Below, piece by piece: positions 8,918-16,451 of a stretch of DNA of 64,000 nucleotides (position 1 is its first letter; each line of letters starts with the position of its first letter). Below the pieces are notes generated by a model, which was not told the DNA's origin, did no database searches, and saw only the letters and a program-made list of their open reading frames with translations. The translations under genes and the position numbers were made by a program. The stretch spans positions 1,867,652-1,931,651 of the forward strand of contig NC_021353.1 of assembly GCF_000404225.1 (NCBI RefSeq). Reading direction: 5' to 3'. This DNA comes from Candidatus Methanomassiliicoccus intestinalis Issoire-Mx1. GTDB lineage: Archaea > Thermoplasmatota > Thermoplasmata > Methanomassiliicoccales > Methanomassiliicoccaceae.

Positions 8918-9586
8918 TTACTTTTTTTCCTTCTTAAAGCAGAGGAACCAGTCTAAGCAGTACATGTTATCGTCTTTGGATTCCATGCGCTCCTTAGCAA
9001 CACCGCATGATCCAGCAGTAGGAACGATTACATCATCGCCCGGGCGCCAGTCTGCAGGAGTGGCCACTCCATCGCTGTCTGCTTTCTGAAGTCCCTTGAT
9101 GATACGCTTAATTTCATCAAAGTTCCTTCCCAGAGATAGCGGATAGTAAAGGATGCAGCGGATTTTAGCCTTGGGATCAATGAAGAATACTGCTCTTACA
9201 GCCTGAGTGTTTGATGCATTCGGCTGAATCATTCCAAATTTGTTGGCTACTTCCATTCTGATATCTTCAATCAGAGGGAATTTGACCTCTACATTCTTCA
9301 TTCCTTTATAATCAAGCTCCTGAATCTTTCTCAGCCATGCAATGTGCGAATATAACGAATCGACTGAAAGTCCGATCAGTTCAGTATTCATCTCTTTAAG
9401 CTCATCCATGATGCTTGCAAACGTTATGAACTCTGTAGTGCACACTGGTGTGAAATCTGCAGGGTGTGAGAATAAAATGACCCATTTCCCCTTATAATCC
9501 TCCGGGAAACTTATTGGTCCTTGTGTTGTCACAGCTTTAAACGATGGTGCATCGTCACCTATTAACGGCATTCTTTGCTCTTCCAA
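8918..9586 (-). CDS. Peroxiredoxin, archaeal Prx6-like
   Basis: A 222-residue thioredoxin-fold peroxidase that reduces hydrogen peroxide and alkyl hydroperoxides. The peroxidatic cysteine is C49 in HPADFTPVCTTEF; C210 and C216 near the C-terminus match the extra cysteines of archaeal Prx6-type enzymes that form resolving disulfides. The start is TTG 9586 because GGAGG lies seven bases upstream; the ATG five codons later has no such site. It is a single gene, with a terminator after it. A reductant partner could be the thioredoxin at 41.1 kb (inference). Confidence 0.92.
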   Translation of the reverse strand: MEEQRMPLIGDDAPSFKAVTTQGPISFPEDYKGKWVILFSHPADFTPVCTTEFITFASIMDELKEMNTELIGLSVDSLYSHIAWLRKIQELDYKGMKNVEVKFPLIEDIRMEVANKFGMIQPNASNTQAVRAVFFIDPKAKIRCILYYPLSLGRNFDEIKRIIKGLQKADSDGVATPADWRPGDDVIVPTAGSCGVAKERMESKDDNMYCLDWFLCFKKEKK

Positions 9587-9652
9587 GGTATTACCTCCGA
9601 TTAACGATAGAAAAGAGAAGATATATTATCTTGTAGCCGAATTTTTGCGGGA

Positions 9653-10090
9653 TTAAAACAGCATAATATTTGAGTTTGAATTGTCTGTTTTTTCTTTAGC
9701 CAGAGCGTATTTGAATACATATCTAACAGGAATGCTTCTGGTGATGCCAGTAGAAAATTTACATTTTGGGCATTTGTATCTCAGAGTTATTGCTTTGCCA
9801 TAAAGAGTTTTATTCTTTATTCTGCGCATCTTGGAACCGCATACAGGACATTCAGAAGTGGGCTTCTGCGATGGTATTTCGCGGGATTTTATTTCTACAG
9901 AGGCTACACCGGTCTGTATTGCAACTTTCCTTACTCTTTCTTCAGTTACTGAATATTCAGGGTTTATCTCCCTGAGTTTTTTCCGCGTCAGGTCTGCCAA
10001 TTTTGATTGAGAAGAGACTACATCATATTGACGAAGAACCTCGGCAATGGCAACAGATAAAATCCCTTCCGAAGGAATTTGATAGACCAT
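9653..10090 (-). CDS. Conserved archaeal zinc-ribbon protein, function unknown
   Basis: A 145-residue protein with an N-terminal helical half that resembles a winged-helix or ATP-cone-like fold (residues 1-75) and a C-terminal zinc ribbon, CPVCGSKMRR...YKCPKCKF (about residues 81-112). The pattern suggests a nucleic-acid-binding protein but I do not recognise a specific function. It is separate from the peroxiredoxin gene by 66 bases and is followed upstream by a long noncoding stretch. Confidence 0.6.
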   Translation of the reverse strand: MVYQIPSEGILSVAIAEVLRQYDVVSSQSKLADLTRKKLREINPEYSVTEERVRKVAIQTGVASVEIKSREIPSQKPTSECPVCGSKMRRIKNKTLYGKAITLRYKCPKCKFSTGITRSIPVRYVFKYALAKEKTDNSNSNIMLF

Positions 10091-10464
10091 GAAAGGTCAA
10101 TATACGATTTAGATAATCTAGTTTCCTAGAGAATAGAAAAATAAGAGAAGGCTTGAGAGCCTTCAGAAATGTTTAAGGGTTTTACATTGAAGATCGTTGA
10201 AGTTTTTATGTGCTTATACTAATCTGAGAATATAATCTCATGTCTAATATCTTCAATGTATTGATTTACCTTTATTTGTTTATATTTTTAATTTAATGAT
10301 GAAAAAGAGAACTTCAAGATGAATGAATTAATGTAAAATAGAATAAAAATAGACATTAGCCACTATTACGATAAGTCTGAACTAGACCCAATAGAGTAGT
10401 TCAGAGGTAATAGAAAAATCACAATCTAAAAAAAATGTAAAAAAAAGAGGTTTGGTTAAGAGAT
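10091..10464. other. AT-rich noncoding stretch with three hairpins
   Basis: No convincing gene. Three perfect inverted repeats are visible: a seven-pair hairpin at 10147-10164 (GAAGGCT/AGCCTTC, TGAG loop); a 12-pair repeat TACATTGAAGAT (10183-10194) with ATCTTCAATGTA (10249-10260) enclosing a five-pair hairpin (10225-10240); and an eight-pair stem CTGAACTA/TAGTTCAG (10377-10404). The right end (about 10428-10448) is A-rich on +, giving two eight-T runs after ndk on the minus strand, which would serve as its terminator. The middle part could be a structured RNA, but no known family is recognised. Confidence 0.4.
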
Positions 10465-10926
10465 TTACTCGCACAGCCATTTGCTGACTGAAGGTTCCCA
10501 GCTCTGAATTTCGTAATCATTGAAGAATAGTTCAATTTCACGCTTTGCAGATTCTGGGCTGTCAGAACCATGGATTATGTTTCTGCCAGTCTGTTGAGCA
10601 TAGTCGCCGCGGATAGTTCCGGGAGCGGCTTCGTTAGGGTTTGTCTTGCCCATCATGGTTCTCATAGAAGCAATGATGTTCTCTCCTTCCCATACCATCA
10701 TAAGCACAGGTCCGGAAGTCATATACTCAATGAGTCCCTCGAAGAAAGGCTTACCCTTGTGTTCTGCATAATGACGCTCAGCCTGCTCACGGGGAATACG
10801 CAGGAATTTCATGGCCAAGAGCTTGTAGCCCTTGGATTCAATCCTTTTGAGTATGTCGCTCATGAGTCCACGCTGGATAGCGTCAGGTTTGAGCATTATG
10901 AACGTGCGTTCCATCATGCGGTTCAC
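10465..10926 (-). CDS. ndk: Nucleoside diphosphate kinase
   Basis: A 153-residue NDP kinase that moves the gamma-phosphate of ATP to NDPs through a phosphohistidine. Family motifs are complete: MLKPDAIQRG near the N-terminus, the MMGKTNP segment, GTIRGDYA, and the active-site IIHGSDSPESA with catalytic histidine. It ends the cluster rpl7ae-rps28e-rpl24e-ndk, an order conserved in many archaea, and overlaps rpl24e by four bases. The start could be M1, M4 or M5; the ATG at 10926 overlaps the rpl24e stop. Infected neighbours such as infB seen elsewhere are absent; T-rich sequence follows the stop. Confidence 0.96.
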   Translation of the reverse strand: MNRMMERTFIMLKPDAIQRGLMSDILKRIESKGYKLLAMKFLRIPREQAERHYAEHKGKPFFEGLIEYMTSGPVLMMVWEGENIIASMRTMMGKTNPNEAAPGTIRGDYAQQTGRNIIHGSDSPESAKREIELFFNDYEIQSWEPSVSKWLCE

Positions 10927-11339
10927 TCTTTATTCTCAACAGGTTCTTCTGAAGCTACAGGCTCTTCAGGCTGTTCAACGGGTTCTTCTGCAGCGGCAGC
11001 CGGCTCTTCAGCAGGACCGTCGTACTCTGTGACCTGAACCTTCTTTTTAGGAGCTTTGGCTCCCTTTTTGACTTTCTTAGCCTTTACTTTCCTGACTTCA
11101 GTGTCTTTCTCTTCGACAACGCCTTCTTTGGCTAAAGCGGCAGCGATGGCGATCTCTTTCTCACGCTTTGCAGCCCTTGTCCAGGCTGTCCTGCGCGGGA
11201 TCCTTCCCAACTCGACCATGTTCTTATAGCACTTGTTGGTGTCAAATGTAAGTACTGTGCCGTCTTTTTTAACAAAGAGTTTGCCAGTACCAGGTTCCAT
11301 TTCTGCTCCACAGAAGGAACAGACTCTTCTCTCTACCAT
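10923..11339 (-). CDS. rpl24e: Ribosomal protein L24e with long charged tail
   Basis: The first ~62 residues are a standard L24e: the zinc-binding CSFCGAEMEPGTG and later C37 (NKCYKN), with the PRRTAWTRA motif. The remaining ~75 residues are an extension absent from the usual ~60-residue protein: a lysine-rich helix-forming part (about 65-100) and then a proline/glutamate/alanine-rich acidic tail. The tail's repeated EEP units look low-complexity. It lies in the rpl7ae operon, 10 bases after rps28e. Confidence 0.93.
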   Translation of the reverse strand: MVERRVCSFCGAEMEPGTGKLFVKKDGTVLTFDTNKCYKNMVELGRIPRRTAWTRAAKREKEIAIAAALAKEGVVEEKDTEVRKVKAKKVKKGAKAPKKKVQVTEYDGPAEEPAAAAEEPVEQPEEPVASEEPVENKE

Positions 11340-11349
11340 GGTCTTCGCC

Positions 11350-11568
11350 TTACCTTATTGAAAGTTTACGAGCCTCTCTTGAGGTCTCTCTAAGCATCAG
11401 TATGTCACCCATGCGCACTGGGCCCATGATGTTACGAGTAATAATCCTGCCTTTGTCACGGCCCTCTAATACACGGACCTTGACCTGAGTGGCTTCACCA
11501 GTCATACCAGTACGACCGATTAATTCCACAACTTCTGCAGGAATACTGCTTTCATCCATATCAGCCAT
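11350..11568 (-). CDS. rps28e: Ribosomal protein S28e
   Basis: A 72-residue small-subunit protein with the typical AEVVELIGRTGMTGEATQVKVRVLEGRDKGR core and C-terminal MLRETSREARKL. It is the second gene of the rpl7ae cluster, 13 bases downstream of rpl7ae, and 10 bases before rpl24e. Confidence 0.97.
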   Translation of the reverse strand: MADMDESSIPAEVVELIGRTGMTGEATQVKVRVLEGRDKGRIITRNIMGPVRMGDILMLRETSREARKLSIR

Positions 11569-11581
11569 CTAAATCACCCGC

Positions 11582-11953
11582 TTACTGCTTCAGCTGTTTT
11601 ATCTGTTCAGCAAAGCTTTCGAGTGCAGGCTTAGCCTTTCCAGCATCAAGAATTGCAACGGAAGCTGTTGGTTTTTCTAATCCTACAGCGTTTCCCAGTT
11701 CTGCTTTTGAAGGAACGTATGCGTACATAACGCCGCGCTCTTCGCAGAGAAGTGGCATGTGTGCTAAAATTTCTGGAGGCTGTACATCTTCTGCAAGAAT
11801 CACAAGCTGGGCATCGCCCCTTTCAACGAGCTTTGTAACTTCGTTGGTTCCTCTTCTTACTTTTCCAGTGTCTCTTGCAGCTTCAACTATTTCATATGCT
11901 TTGTCCGAAAGCTCTTTTGGCATTTCGAAACGCACAAACATTGCTTTACTCAT
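11582..11953 (-). CDS. rpl7ae: Ribosomal protein L7Ae, kink-turn binding
   Basis: A 123-residue L7Ae. The RGTNEVTKLVERGDAQLVILAEDV core holds the RNA-contacting NE-K motif, and LLCEERG and VPSKAELG follow as in the family. In archaea L7Ae is part of the large ribosomal subunit, C/D and H/ACA guide particles and RNase P. The start ATG 11953 follows GAGGTGAAATA, a clear ribosome-binding site. The leader upstream contains a hairpin with tandem G-A pairs that may bind the protein itself. First gene of the four-gene cluster. Confidence 0.97.
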   Translation of the reverse strand: MSKAMFVRFEMPKELSDKAYEIVEAARDTGKVRRGTNEVTKLVERGDAQLVILAEDVQPPEILAHMPLLCEERGVMYAYVPSKAELGNAVGLEKPTASVAILDAGKAKPALESFAEQIKQLKQ

Positions 11954-11960
11954 TATTTCA

Positions 11961-11995
11961 CCTCATTCGGATGCTGAGCATCCTCATCATTCATC
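11961..11995 (-). promoter_or_regulatory. Candidate kink-turn in the rpl7ae leader
   Basis: On the minus strand a six-pair stem GGATGC/GCATCC (11978-11983 with 11969-11974, TCA loop) is flanked on both strands by GA (11984-11985 and 11967-11968), giving the tandem sheared G-A/A-G pairs of a kink-turn, with GAT as the possible three-base bulge. The lower stem is weak (two A-U pairs). The element abuts the GAGGTGA ribosome-binding site, so binding by L7Ae could block its own translation. Confidence 0.5.
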
Positions 11996-12033
11996 GGTTT
12001 ACGAGAATGTATTAAGGTCGAAAGAAGAGACTC

Positions 12034-12042
12034 TATTTAAAA
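12034..12042 (-). promoter_or_regulatory. TATA box of the rpl7ae cluster
   Basis: TTTTAAATA on the minus strand, about 85 bases before the rpl7ae ATG. Transcription would begin about 25 bases downstream and give a leader of roughly 55-60 bases that includes the kink-turn-like hairpin. Confidence 0.5.
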
Positions 12043-12172
12043 CTTCATAAATACAAATGAAGCGCTGCACCTTTCCATACAGAATAGATTGACAAAAACA
12101 GGCACAATCTCATTCAACAAACGATATATAGGAACATACTCATCTGATCACGAAACTACCGCAGGGTCAAAT

Positions 12173-12334
12173 ATGGAAAAGCGAGTCCACCTCAAAGTCG
12201 ATGCAGACAATCTTACGCTTCGAGAAGTTATGGATAAGCTTGAAGAGATTCAGGCTGAAAACCCTGATTTAGATGTATTTTTTGATGGAGATACAAAATC
12301 CATATGCAGCAGGCCTCGCTCCAAAACTGAATAA
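12173..12334 (+). CDS. Small conserved-looking protein of unknown function
   Basis: A 53-residue soluble, acidic protein (MEKRVHLKVDADNLTLREV...) predicted as beta-alpha-beta-like with a charged helix (residues 15-30) and an FFDGDTKSI segment. ATG 12173 is chosen over an upstream frame start because a TATA-like ATATATA near 12123-12130 would start transcription downstream of that earlier codon. Its TAA overlaps the A of an ATG in the DUF531 gene, so the two are probably cotranscribed. No family recognised. Confidence 0.55.
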   Translation: MEKRVHLKVDADNLTLREVMDKLEEIQAENPDLDVFFDGDTKSICSRPRSKTE

Positions 12335-12345
12335 TGGTGTTGAAA

Positions 12346-12888
12346 ATGCATACAGGCCGTATCACCTTAGCGCTCTACAATTCATATGACCCCAGAAGTT
12401 TCAGGGAAGCTCACAGAAGGGCATTGGCACGCGCCGGACCGCTGGCATTGGCATTTGATTACAATCTGGCAGTGTTTGGATTTCCCTTTCCGCAGGAACT
12501 GCAGACACCGACTGAGATCTCAGAATGGGTCGCCACAACTACTTCGATAGGAGAACATGGAGGATTCCTCAAAGAACTGACTGCCAAAGGCAGATTCCAG
12601 ACTTTTCCGTATCCAGACAAGGGATTCCCTCCGCAGCTGGGAGAAATTGTACTCACAACCAGAAAACCAGATGAAAAAAAGAAGATAACTGCTGAAGAAG
12701 TAGCAGAAATGGTAAAAAGAGGACAGAGTGTGATGCTTGTTTTCGGACTTGGTCCAAAGGGAGCCCCTAAAGAGGTATTCAAGATGACAAAATATCATCT
12801 GGACATAACACCAGGCGGTTATTCTCTGGAAACTTGTACGGCAATGGGCGCCACCGCAGGTGCGATGGCTTACCTTCTTAAGCACTGA
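12346..12888 (+). CDS. DUF531 protein, probable SPOUT-type RNA methyltransferase
   Basis: A 180-residue archaeal DUF531 protein. The C-terminal part, GLGPKGAPKEVF followed by LDITPGGYSLETCTAMGA, resembles the knotted cofactor-binding loops of SPOUT methyltransferases. Function is not established in detail; an rRNA or tRNA methylation role is inferred. ATG 12346 is favoured because GGTG lies six bases upstream; an earlier ATG at 12334 overlaps the stop of the small gene before it. It ends in a hairpin that it shares with purM. Confidence 0.78.
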   Translation: MHTGRITLALYNSYDPRSFREAHRRALARAGPLALAFDYNLAVFGFPFPQELQTPTEISEWVATTTSIGEHGGFLKELTAKGRFQTFPYPDKGFPPQLGEIVLTTRKPDEKKKITAEEVAEMVKRGQSVMLVFGLGPKGAPKEVFKMTKYHLDITPGGYSLETCTAMGATAGAMAYLLKH

Positions 12889-12907
12889 TTTTAGAATCAG
12901 TATTTTT
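12884..12907 (+). terminator. Hairpin spanning the DUF531 and purM stop codons
   Basis: ACTGATT (12884-12890) and AATCAGT (12895-12901) form a perfect seven-pair stem with a TTAG loop, then ATTTTT on the plus strand. Both converging stop codons (TGA at 12886-12888 on +, TGA at 12899-12897 on -) lie inside the stem. Confidence 0.65.
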
Positions 12908-13925
12908 CGTACTTTAAGTCAAGCGAGGGCACTGACACCCCATAACCATCGCGGATTTCACCAACGATTTTAGAGCCTGGACATTTTTTGACGATTTCAG
13001 CGGCAGAGTCAGCCGGCACAATCATACTGAATCCCATACCCATGTTGAAAGTCTGATATGCTTCAAGAAGCTCAACGTTTCCCAGATTGTTCAGGACATT
13101 GAATATCGGGTTTGGCGCAAGAGGATCAGTTATGACTGTGGAAATTCCCTTTTTGAGCCTGAGGAAATTACGGAGTCCTCCGCCGGTGATGTTGACCATG
13201 CCGTGGACATCATAGTTTCTTACGATATCCAGAACTTTCCGTACATAGACTTCTGTAGGAGTCAGCAGAACATTTCCGATTTGATCGTTCAATCCTGCAA
13301 TTTTCTCATCAAGAGAGATCTCAAGTTTTTCAAGGATCTTTCTGGCAAGGGTATATCCATTGGAGTGGAGACCAGTGCTTGGAAGGCCGATTACAAGATC
13401 CCCTGCTGCAACTTTAGAGCCGTCAATCAGCTTGTCTTTGGCAACAATTCCCAGGCAGGAACCGGAGACATCAATTTCTCTTACCAGTTCAGGAAGCACT
13501 GCCACCTCTCCGCCGATTAAGTCGCAGTTGGAGAGTTCACAGCCCTTGTTGAGACCAATAGCTATCTGAGACAGTATTTCTGCATCAGGGACATCTACTG
13601 CCATATAATCAACAAAGGCAATAGGCTCTGCACCGACACAGATCGCATCGTTTGTATTCATGGCTACACAGTCTATGCCGATTGTATCCCATTTTTCCAT
13701 CTGCTTGGCTATAAGCAGCTTAGTGCCTACGCCATCAGTACACAATGTTAAAAGTGATGTGCCGATATCAATCAAGCCAGCAAACTGGCCTGGAAGATCG
13801 AGAGACTTTGCACCATCAGTACGCCTGAAGTTAAGTTTGCTGACTAATGCACTTATTGCATTTGATTTGTCATCGATATTGACCCCGGCGTCTGCATATG
13901 TCATGTGTTTAGTCTCATTTGCCAT
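12897..13925 (-). CDS. purM: Phosphoribosylformylglycinamidine cyclo-ligase
   Basis: A 342-residue PurM that closes the imidazole ring of AIR in purine synthesis. Motifs include MTYADAGVNID at the N-terminus, LCTDGVGTKLL, MNTNDAICVGAEP, LIGGEVAVLPE, GLPSTGLHSNGYTL and the VNITGGGLRNFLR segment. ATG 13925 (MANETKHMTYADAG) fits relatives best; another ATG eight codons upstream is possible and neither has a strong ribosome-binding site. Converges with DUF531. The related purD lies at 39 kb, so the pathway genes are scattered. Confidence 0.96.
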   Translation of the reverse strand: MANETKHMTYADAGVNIDDKSNAISALVSKLNFRRTDGAKSLDLPGQFAGLIDIGTSLLTLCTDGVGTKLLIAKQMEKWDTIGIDCVAMNTNDAICVGAEPIAFVDYMAVDVPDAEILSQIAIGLNKGCELSNCDLIGGEVAVLPELVREIDVSGSCLGIVAKDKLIDGSKVAAGDLVIGLPSTGLHSNGYTLARKILEKLEISLDEKIAGLNDQIGNVLLTPTEVYVRKVLDIVRNYDVHGMVNITGGGLRNFLRLKKGISTVITDPLAPNPIFNVLNNLGNVELLEAYQTFNMGMGFSMIVPADSAAEIVKKCPGSKIVGEIRDGYGVSVPSLDLKYEKY

Positions 13926-14035
13926 GAGACTCTGTATCTGTATTCTCATTTGAAGCTTTTCTTATAAAATTAAGATTGGTAGACTTCGCTAGTTAATTAG
14001 TTAAGTATTTTTAGGCTCACAGCGATGCGCAGGGC

Positions 14036-14902
14036 GTGAAGAAAGCAGCTGTCGCCGCATTTGCATTGTTAGCAGTACTCTTAGCATCAGTGCTGATGCC
14101 GTGTGCATTGACGGCACAAGATTCATCATCGCCCATCCTGGGTGCATCTTCGAGCGCGAATTCTGGATCAGATTCACATGATCTGGCTAAAGGAAAAGGC
14201 GGAGTCGAAGGAAAAGTAATGATGAGAAATTCACCTGTTGAAGACTACACAATAACATTTGAAGAAGTAGAATTCAACGAAGAAAATGAAATGTCCCTGA
14301 CTGGATTGAAATATACAAAGGAGATAACCAGCACGAGCGGCGAATATGCAGTCCAGCTAAGCCCTGGACAGTATAGTGCAAAGGCAATCTCCACATCTAA
14401 AGAAGTTGTCACATATCCAACTACGATTAAAATAACAGAAGGCCAGTGGAACAGCGGCATTGACTTTCAATTTGTAAACTCATATTCATTCCATGGCAAT
14501 GTAAGCTATTCCGGCATGAAACTGAGCGGAGTAAATGTGTCCTTAACTCCTATCGGAGAAAATACCAAGAACGTTACTCAGACAGACAGCGATGGACATT
14601 ATCAGTTCAACGGTCTGACAGGCGGAGTTTATGAGCTGCTGTTTCAGAAAGACGGCTTTGCCGATGAAAGACAGATCATTGACATAATTGTGCAGCCTTA
14701 TTTCAATACATCAATGATGAGAACCGGTCTGCCCGGCATCAACGGATTCATTCTGGAATATGATTTTCAGCATTCCATGATGGTTGTAGGCCTGGTGGGC
14801 ATGATCGTAATGATCGCGATATCGCTGGCTGTGAGATACTACCTCACAAGAAATCCAAACATGATCCTAAATGACGATGTAAAGGAGAAGAGTGAAGAAT
14901 AA
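14036..14902 (+). CDS. Secreted, membrane-anchored carboxypeptidase-regulatory-like domain protein
   Basis: A 288-residue surface protein. It starts at GTG 14036 with a signal peptide (KKAAVAAFALLAVLLASVLMP). Two beta-sandwich repeats follow, at about 50-145 and 150-230; the second (VNVSLTPIGENTKNVTQTDSDGHYQFNGLTGGVYELLF) is a clear carboxypeptidase-regulatory/transthyretin-like fold. One membrane helix near residues 242-266 is followed by a short charged cytoplasmic tail. The same fold recurs in the giant STT3-like protein at 42-48 kb. No enzyme domain; a role in cell envelope or adhesion is inferred. It converges with the fumarase genes one base apart. Confidence 0.7.
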   Translation: MKKAAVAAFALLAVLLASVLMPCALTAQDSSSPILGASSSANSGSDSHDLAKGKGGVEGKVMMRNSPVEDYTITFEEVEFNEENEMSLTGLKYTKEITSTSGEYAVQLSPGQYSAKAISTSKEVVTYPTTIKITEGQWNSGIDFQFVNSYSFHGNVSYSGMKLSGVNVSLTPIGENTKNVTQTDSDGHYQFNGLTGGVYELLFQKDGFADERQIIDIIVQPYFNTSMMRTGLPGINGFILEYDFQHSMMVVGLVGMIVMIAISLAVRYYLTRNPNMILNDDVKEKSEE

Positions 14903-14903
14903 T

Positions 14904-15485
14904 TCACTCCAATCCTAATATCTTTTTTGAATCGGCCAGATTTTTACTGACATTTCTTGAAACTTCATCATACAGAGAGTTTCCAGAAGCATCAATAGCA
15001 ACAACAAGAGGGCCGAAATTATTTGCTTCAACAACCCAGAGGGCTTCCGGCATACCCAGGTCAAGCCAGAATACATCTTTAACATTCTCAAGACCTTTTG
15101 CTGCCAGCACTGCTGCTCCGCCTGTGAAAGCAAAGTAGACGCAGCCGAATTTTTTCATTGCGTCCACTGTATCTTTTGACATTCCGCCCTTGCCGATTAT
15201 GGCTCTGATTCCCGACAGTTCAATGAACTTCGGCTCCATGGAATTCATTCTGGCAGAGGTTGTCGGTCCGGCAGCCAGGATTTTCCGGTCTTCCTTCCTT
15301 ACAATCGGCCCGCAGTGAAATATAACACCGCCCTTGAAGTCAACAGGAAGCTCTTTAGAAGATTCATAGAATTCAAGCGCCCGCAGATGAGCTTCATCTC
15401 TGGCGATAAAGATCGTTCCAGACAGATAGACGGTCTCACCGACCTTGAGATTTTTTATATCATCTTCAGACAGGGGAGTGTTCAT
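14904..15485 (-). CDS. Class I fumarate hydratase, beta (C-terminal) subunit
   Basis: A 193-residue subunit of the two-subunit iron-sulfur fumarase/tartrate dehydratase family, interconverting fumarate and malate. Characteristic pieces are VYLSGTIFIARDEAH, GVIFHCGPIV, AAGPTTSARMNSMEP, and GKGGMSKDT, followed by FAFTGGAAVLAA. It overlaps the alpha subunit gene by four bases (ATGA), so the two are coupled. With the malic enzyme at 61 kb it connects pyruvate, malate and fumarate. A tartrate dehydratase activity cannot be ruled out from sequence. Confidence 0.93.
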   Translation of the reverse strand: MNTPLSEDDIKNLKVGETVYLSGTIFIARDEAHLRALEFYESSKELPVDFKGGVIFHCGPIVRKEDRKILAAGPTTSARMNSMEPKFIELSGIRAIIGKGGMSKDTVDAMKKFGCVYFAFTGGAAVLAAKGLENVKDVFWLDLGMPEALWVVEANNFGPLVVAIDASGNSLYDEVSRNVSKNLADSKKILGLE

Positions 15486-16351
15486 TCAGAACCACCCCGC
15501 GTCAGGTATTCCACTGTGCCGTCTGCATAGATCCTGGCAGTTGCACGGCGGCCCGCCCAGCACTGGAGATTCACCGCCACCGGAAGACTGGCTGTGTGGC
15601 AGTATGCGATTTCAATGTTTACTCCCAGCGTAGTTGTGTCGCCGCCTAAGCCCATGGGGCCAATGCCTGTCATATTCAGAGCTTCATACAGATCGGATTC
15701 GAGTTCTGCAACGCTCTGGTCTGCATTCCTCTGATCCAGAGACCTCAGAAGAGCTTTTTTGGACAGTGCTGTGGCTTCATCAGCCGTCCCGCCTATGCCG
15801 ATTCCCAGAATAATCGGGGGGCACGGCTTTCCTGCTGCATTGACCACAGTATCAAGAATGAATTTTTTAATGCCCTTGATTCCCTGAGAAGGAGTCAACA
15901 TAGCTAAGGCAGTCATGTTTTCAGAGCCTGCCCCTTTCGGCATTACAGTGATTTCCGTATAATCTGCTGAAGACGGATGGAAGACCACGTAAGGAAGACC
16001 TTCAGCTACGTTTGTCCCAGGGTTTTCTCTGGTAAGCGGATGGACCGCATTCGGACGAAGCGGAATCTCATTGGTTGCTCTCAGCGTACCGGCACGGATC
16101 TTATCTTCAATGCCGGGGGTAATCCTGCCGCTGACGAAAAACACATGAATGCCTGTATCCTGGCACATTGGAACCGCCATGCTGTCTGCTGCATCAATGT
16201 TATTCAAAATCGTGCGCAGCTGGGTTCTGGCAATCTCGCTGCGTTCATTCTTTTCAGCTTTCTTCAAAGCAGAGAGGACGTCCTCCGGCAGAGAAGTAAC
16301 GGCCTCCTTCAGCAGAGATACGACAGTGTCTTCGATAATATCAGTTCTAAT
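15482..16351 (-). CDS. Class I fumarate hydratase, alpha (N-terminal) subunit, non-canonical start
   Basis: The [4Fe-4S]-binding subunit of fumarase. Cluster-ligand cysteines are expected in VPMCQDTG, GKPCPP and the C-terminal region near AYCHTAS. The first usual start codon in frame (TTG 16267) would remove a helix of about 28 residues that reads IRTDIIEDTVVSLLKEAVTS and is normal for the family. The frame stays open to an ATT at 16349-16351, with GGTGA at 16356-16360 at proper spacing, and then meets a TAG at 16382-16384 with no ATG, GTG or TTG between. ATT (or the preceding ATC) is therefore the likely start. Length then is 289 residues, typical for the subunit. Confidence 0.85.
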   Translation of the reverse strand: MRTDIIEDTVVSLLKEAVTSLPEDVLSALKKAEKNERSEIARTQLRTILNNIDAADSMAVPMCQDTGIHVFFVSGRITPGIEDKIRAGTLRATNEIPLRPNAVHPLTRENPGTNVAEGLPYVVFHPSSADYTEITVMPKGAGSENMTALAMLTPSQGIKGIKKFILDTVVNAAGKPCPPIILGIGIGGTADEATALSKKALLRSLDQRNADQSVAELESDLYEALNMTGIGPMGLGGDTTTLGVNIEIAYCHTASLPVAVNLQCWAGRRATARIYADGTVEYLTRGGSE

Positions 16352-16451
16352 GATCTCACCCCGTGCGGCAGAGCAACTGCACTAAAGTGCACAGATATAA
16401 ATTGACAGGTTACCGATGGATATATAGTTCTCACATTACTTGCAGTAAATT

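Noticed and set aside
10294..10404. C/D box sRNA from ATGATGA near 10295 and CTGA near 10377
   Set aside because: The boxes are about 75 bases apart without internal D'/C' boxes or terminal stem, unlike the convincing candidate at 31973-32030.
16267..16384. Frameshift or pseudogene at the 5' end of fumarase alpha
   Set aside because: The family-like N-terminus is in the same frame as the rest, so no frameshift is needed; only the start codon is unusual.
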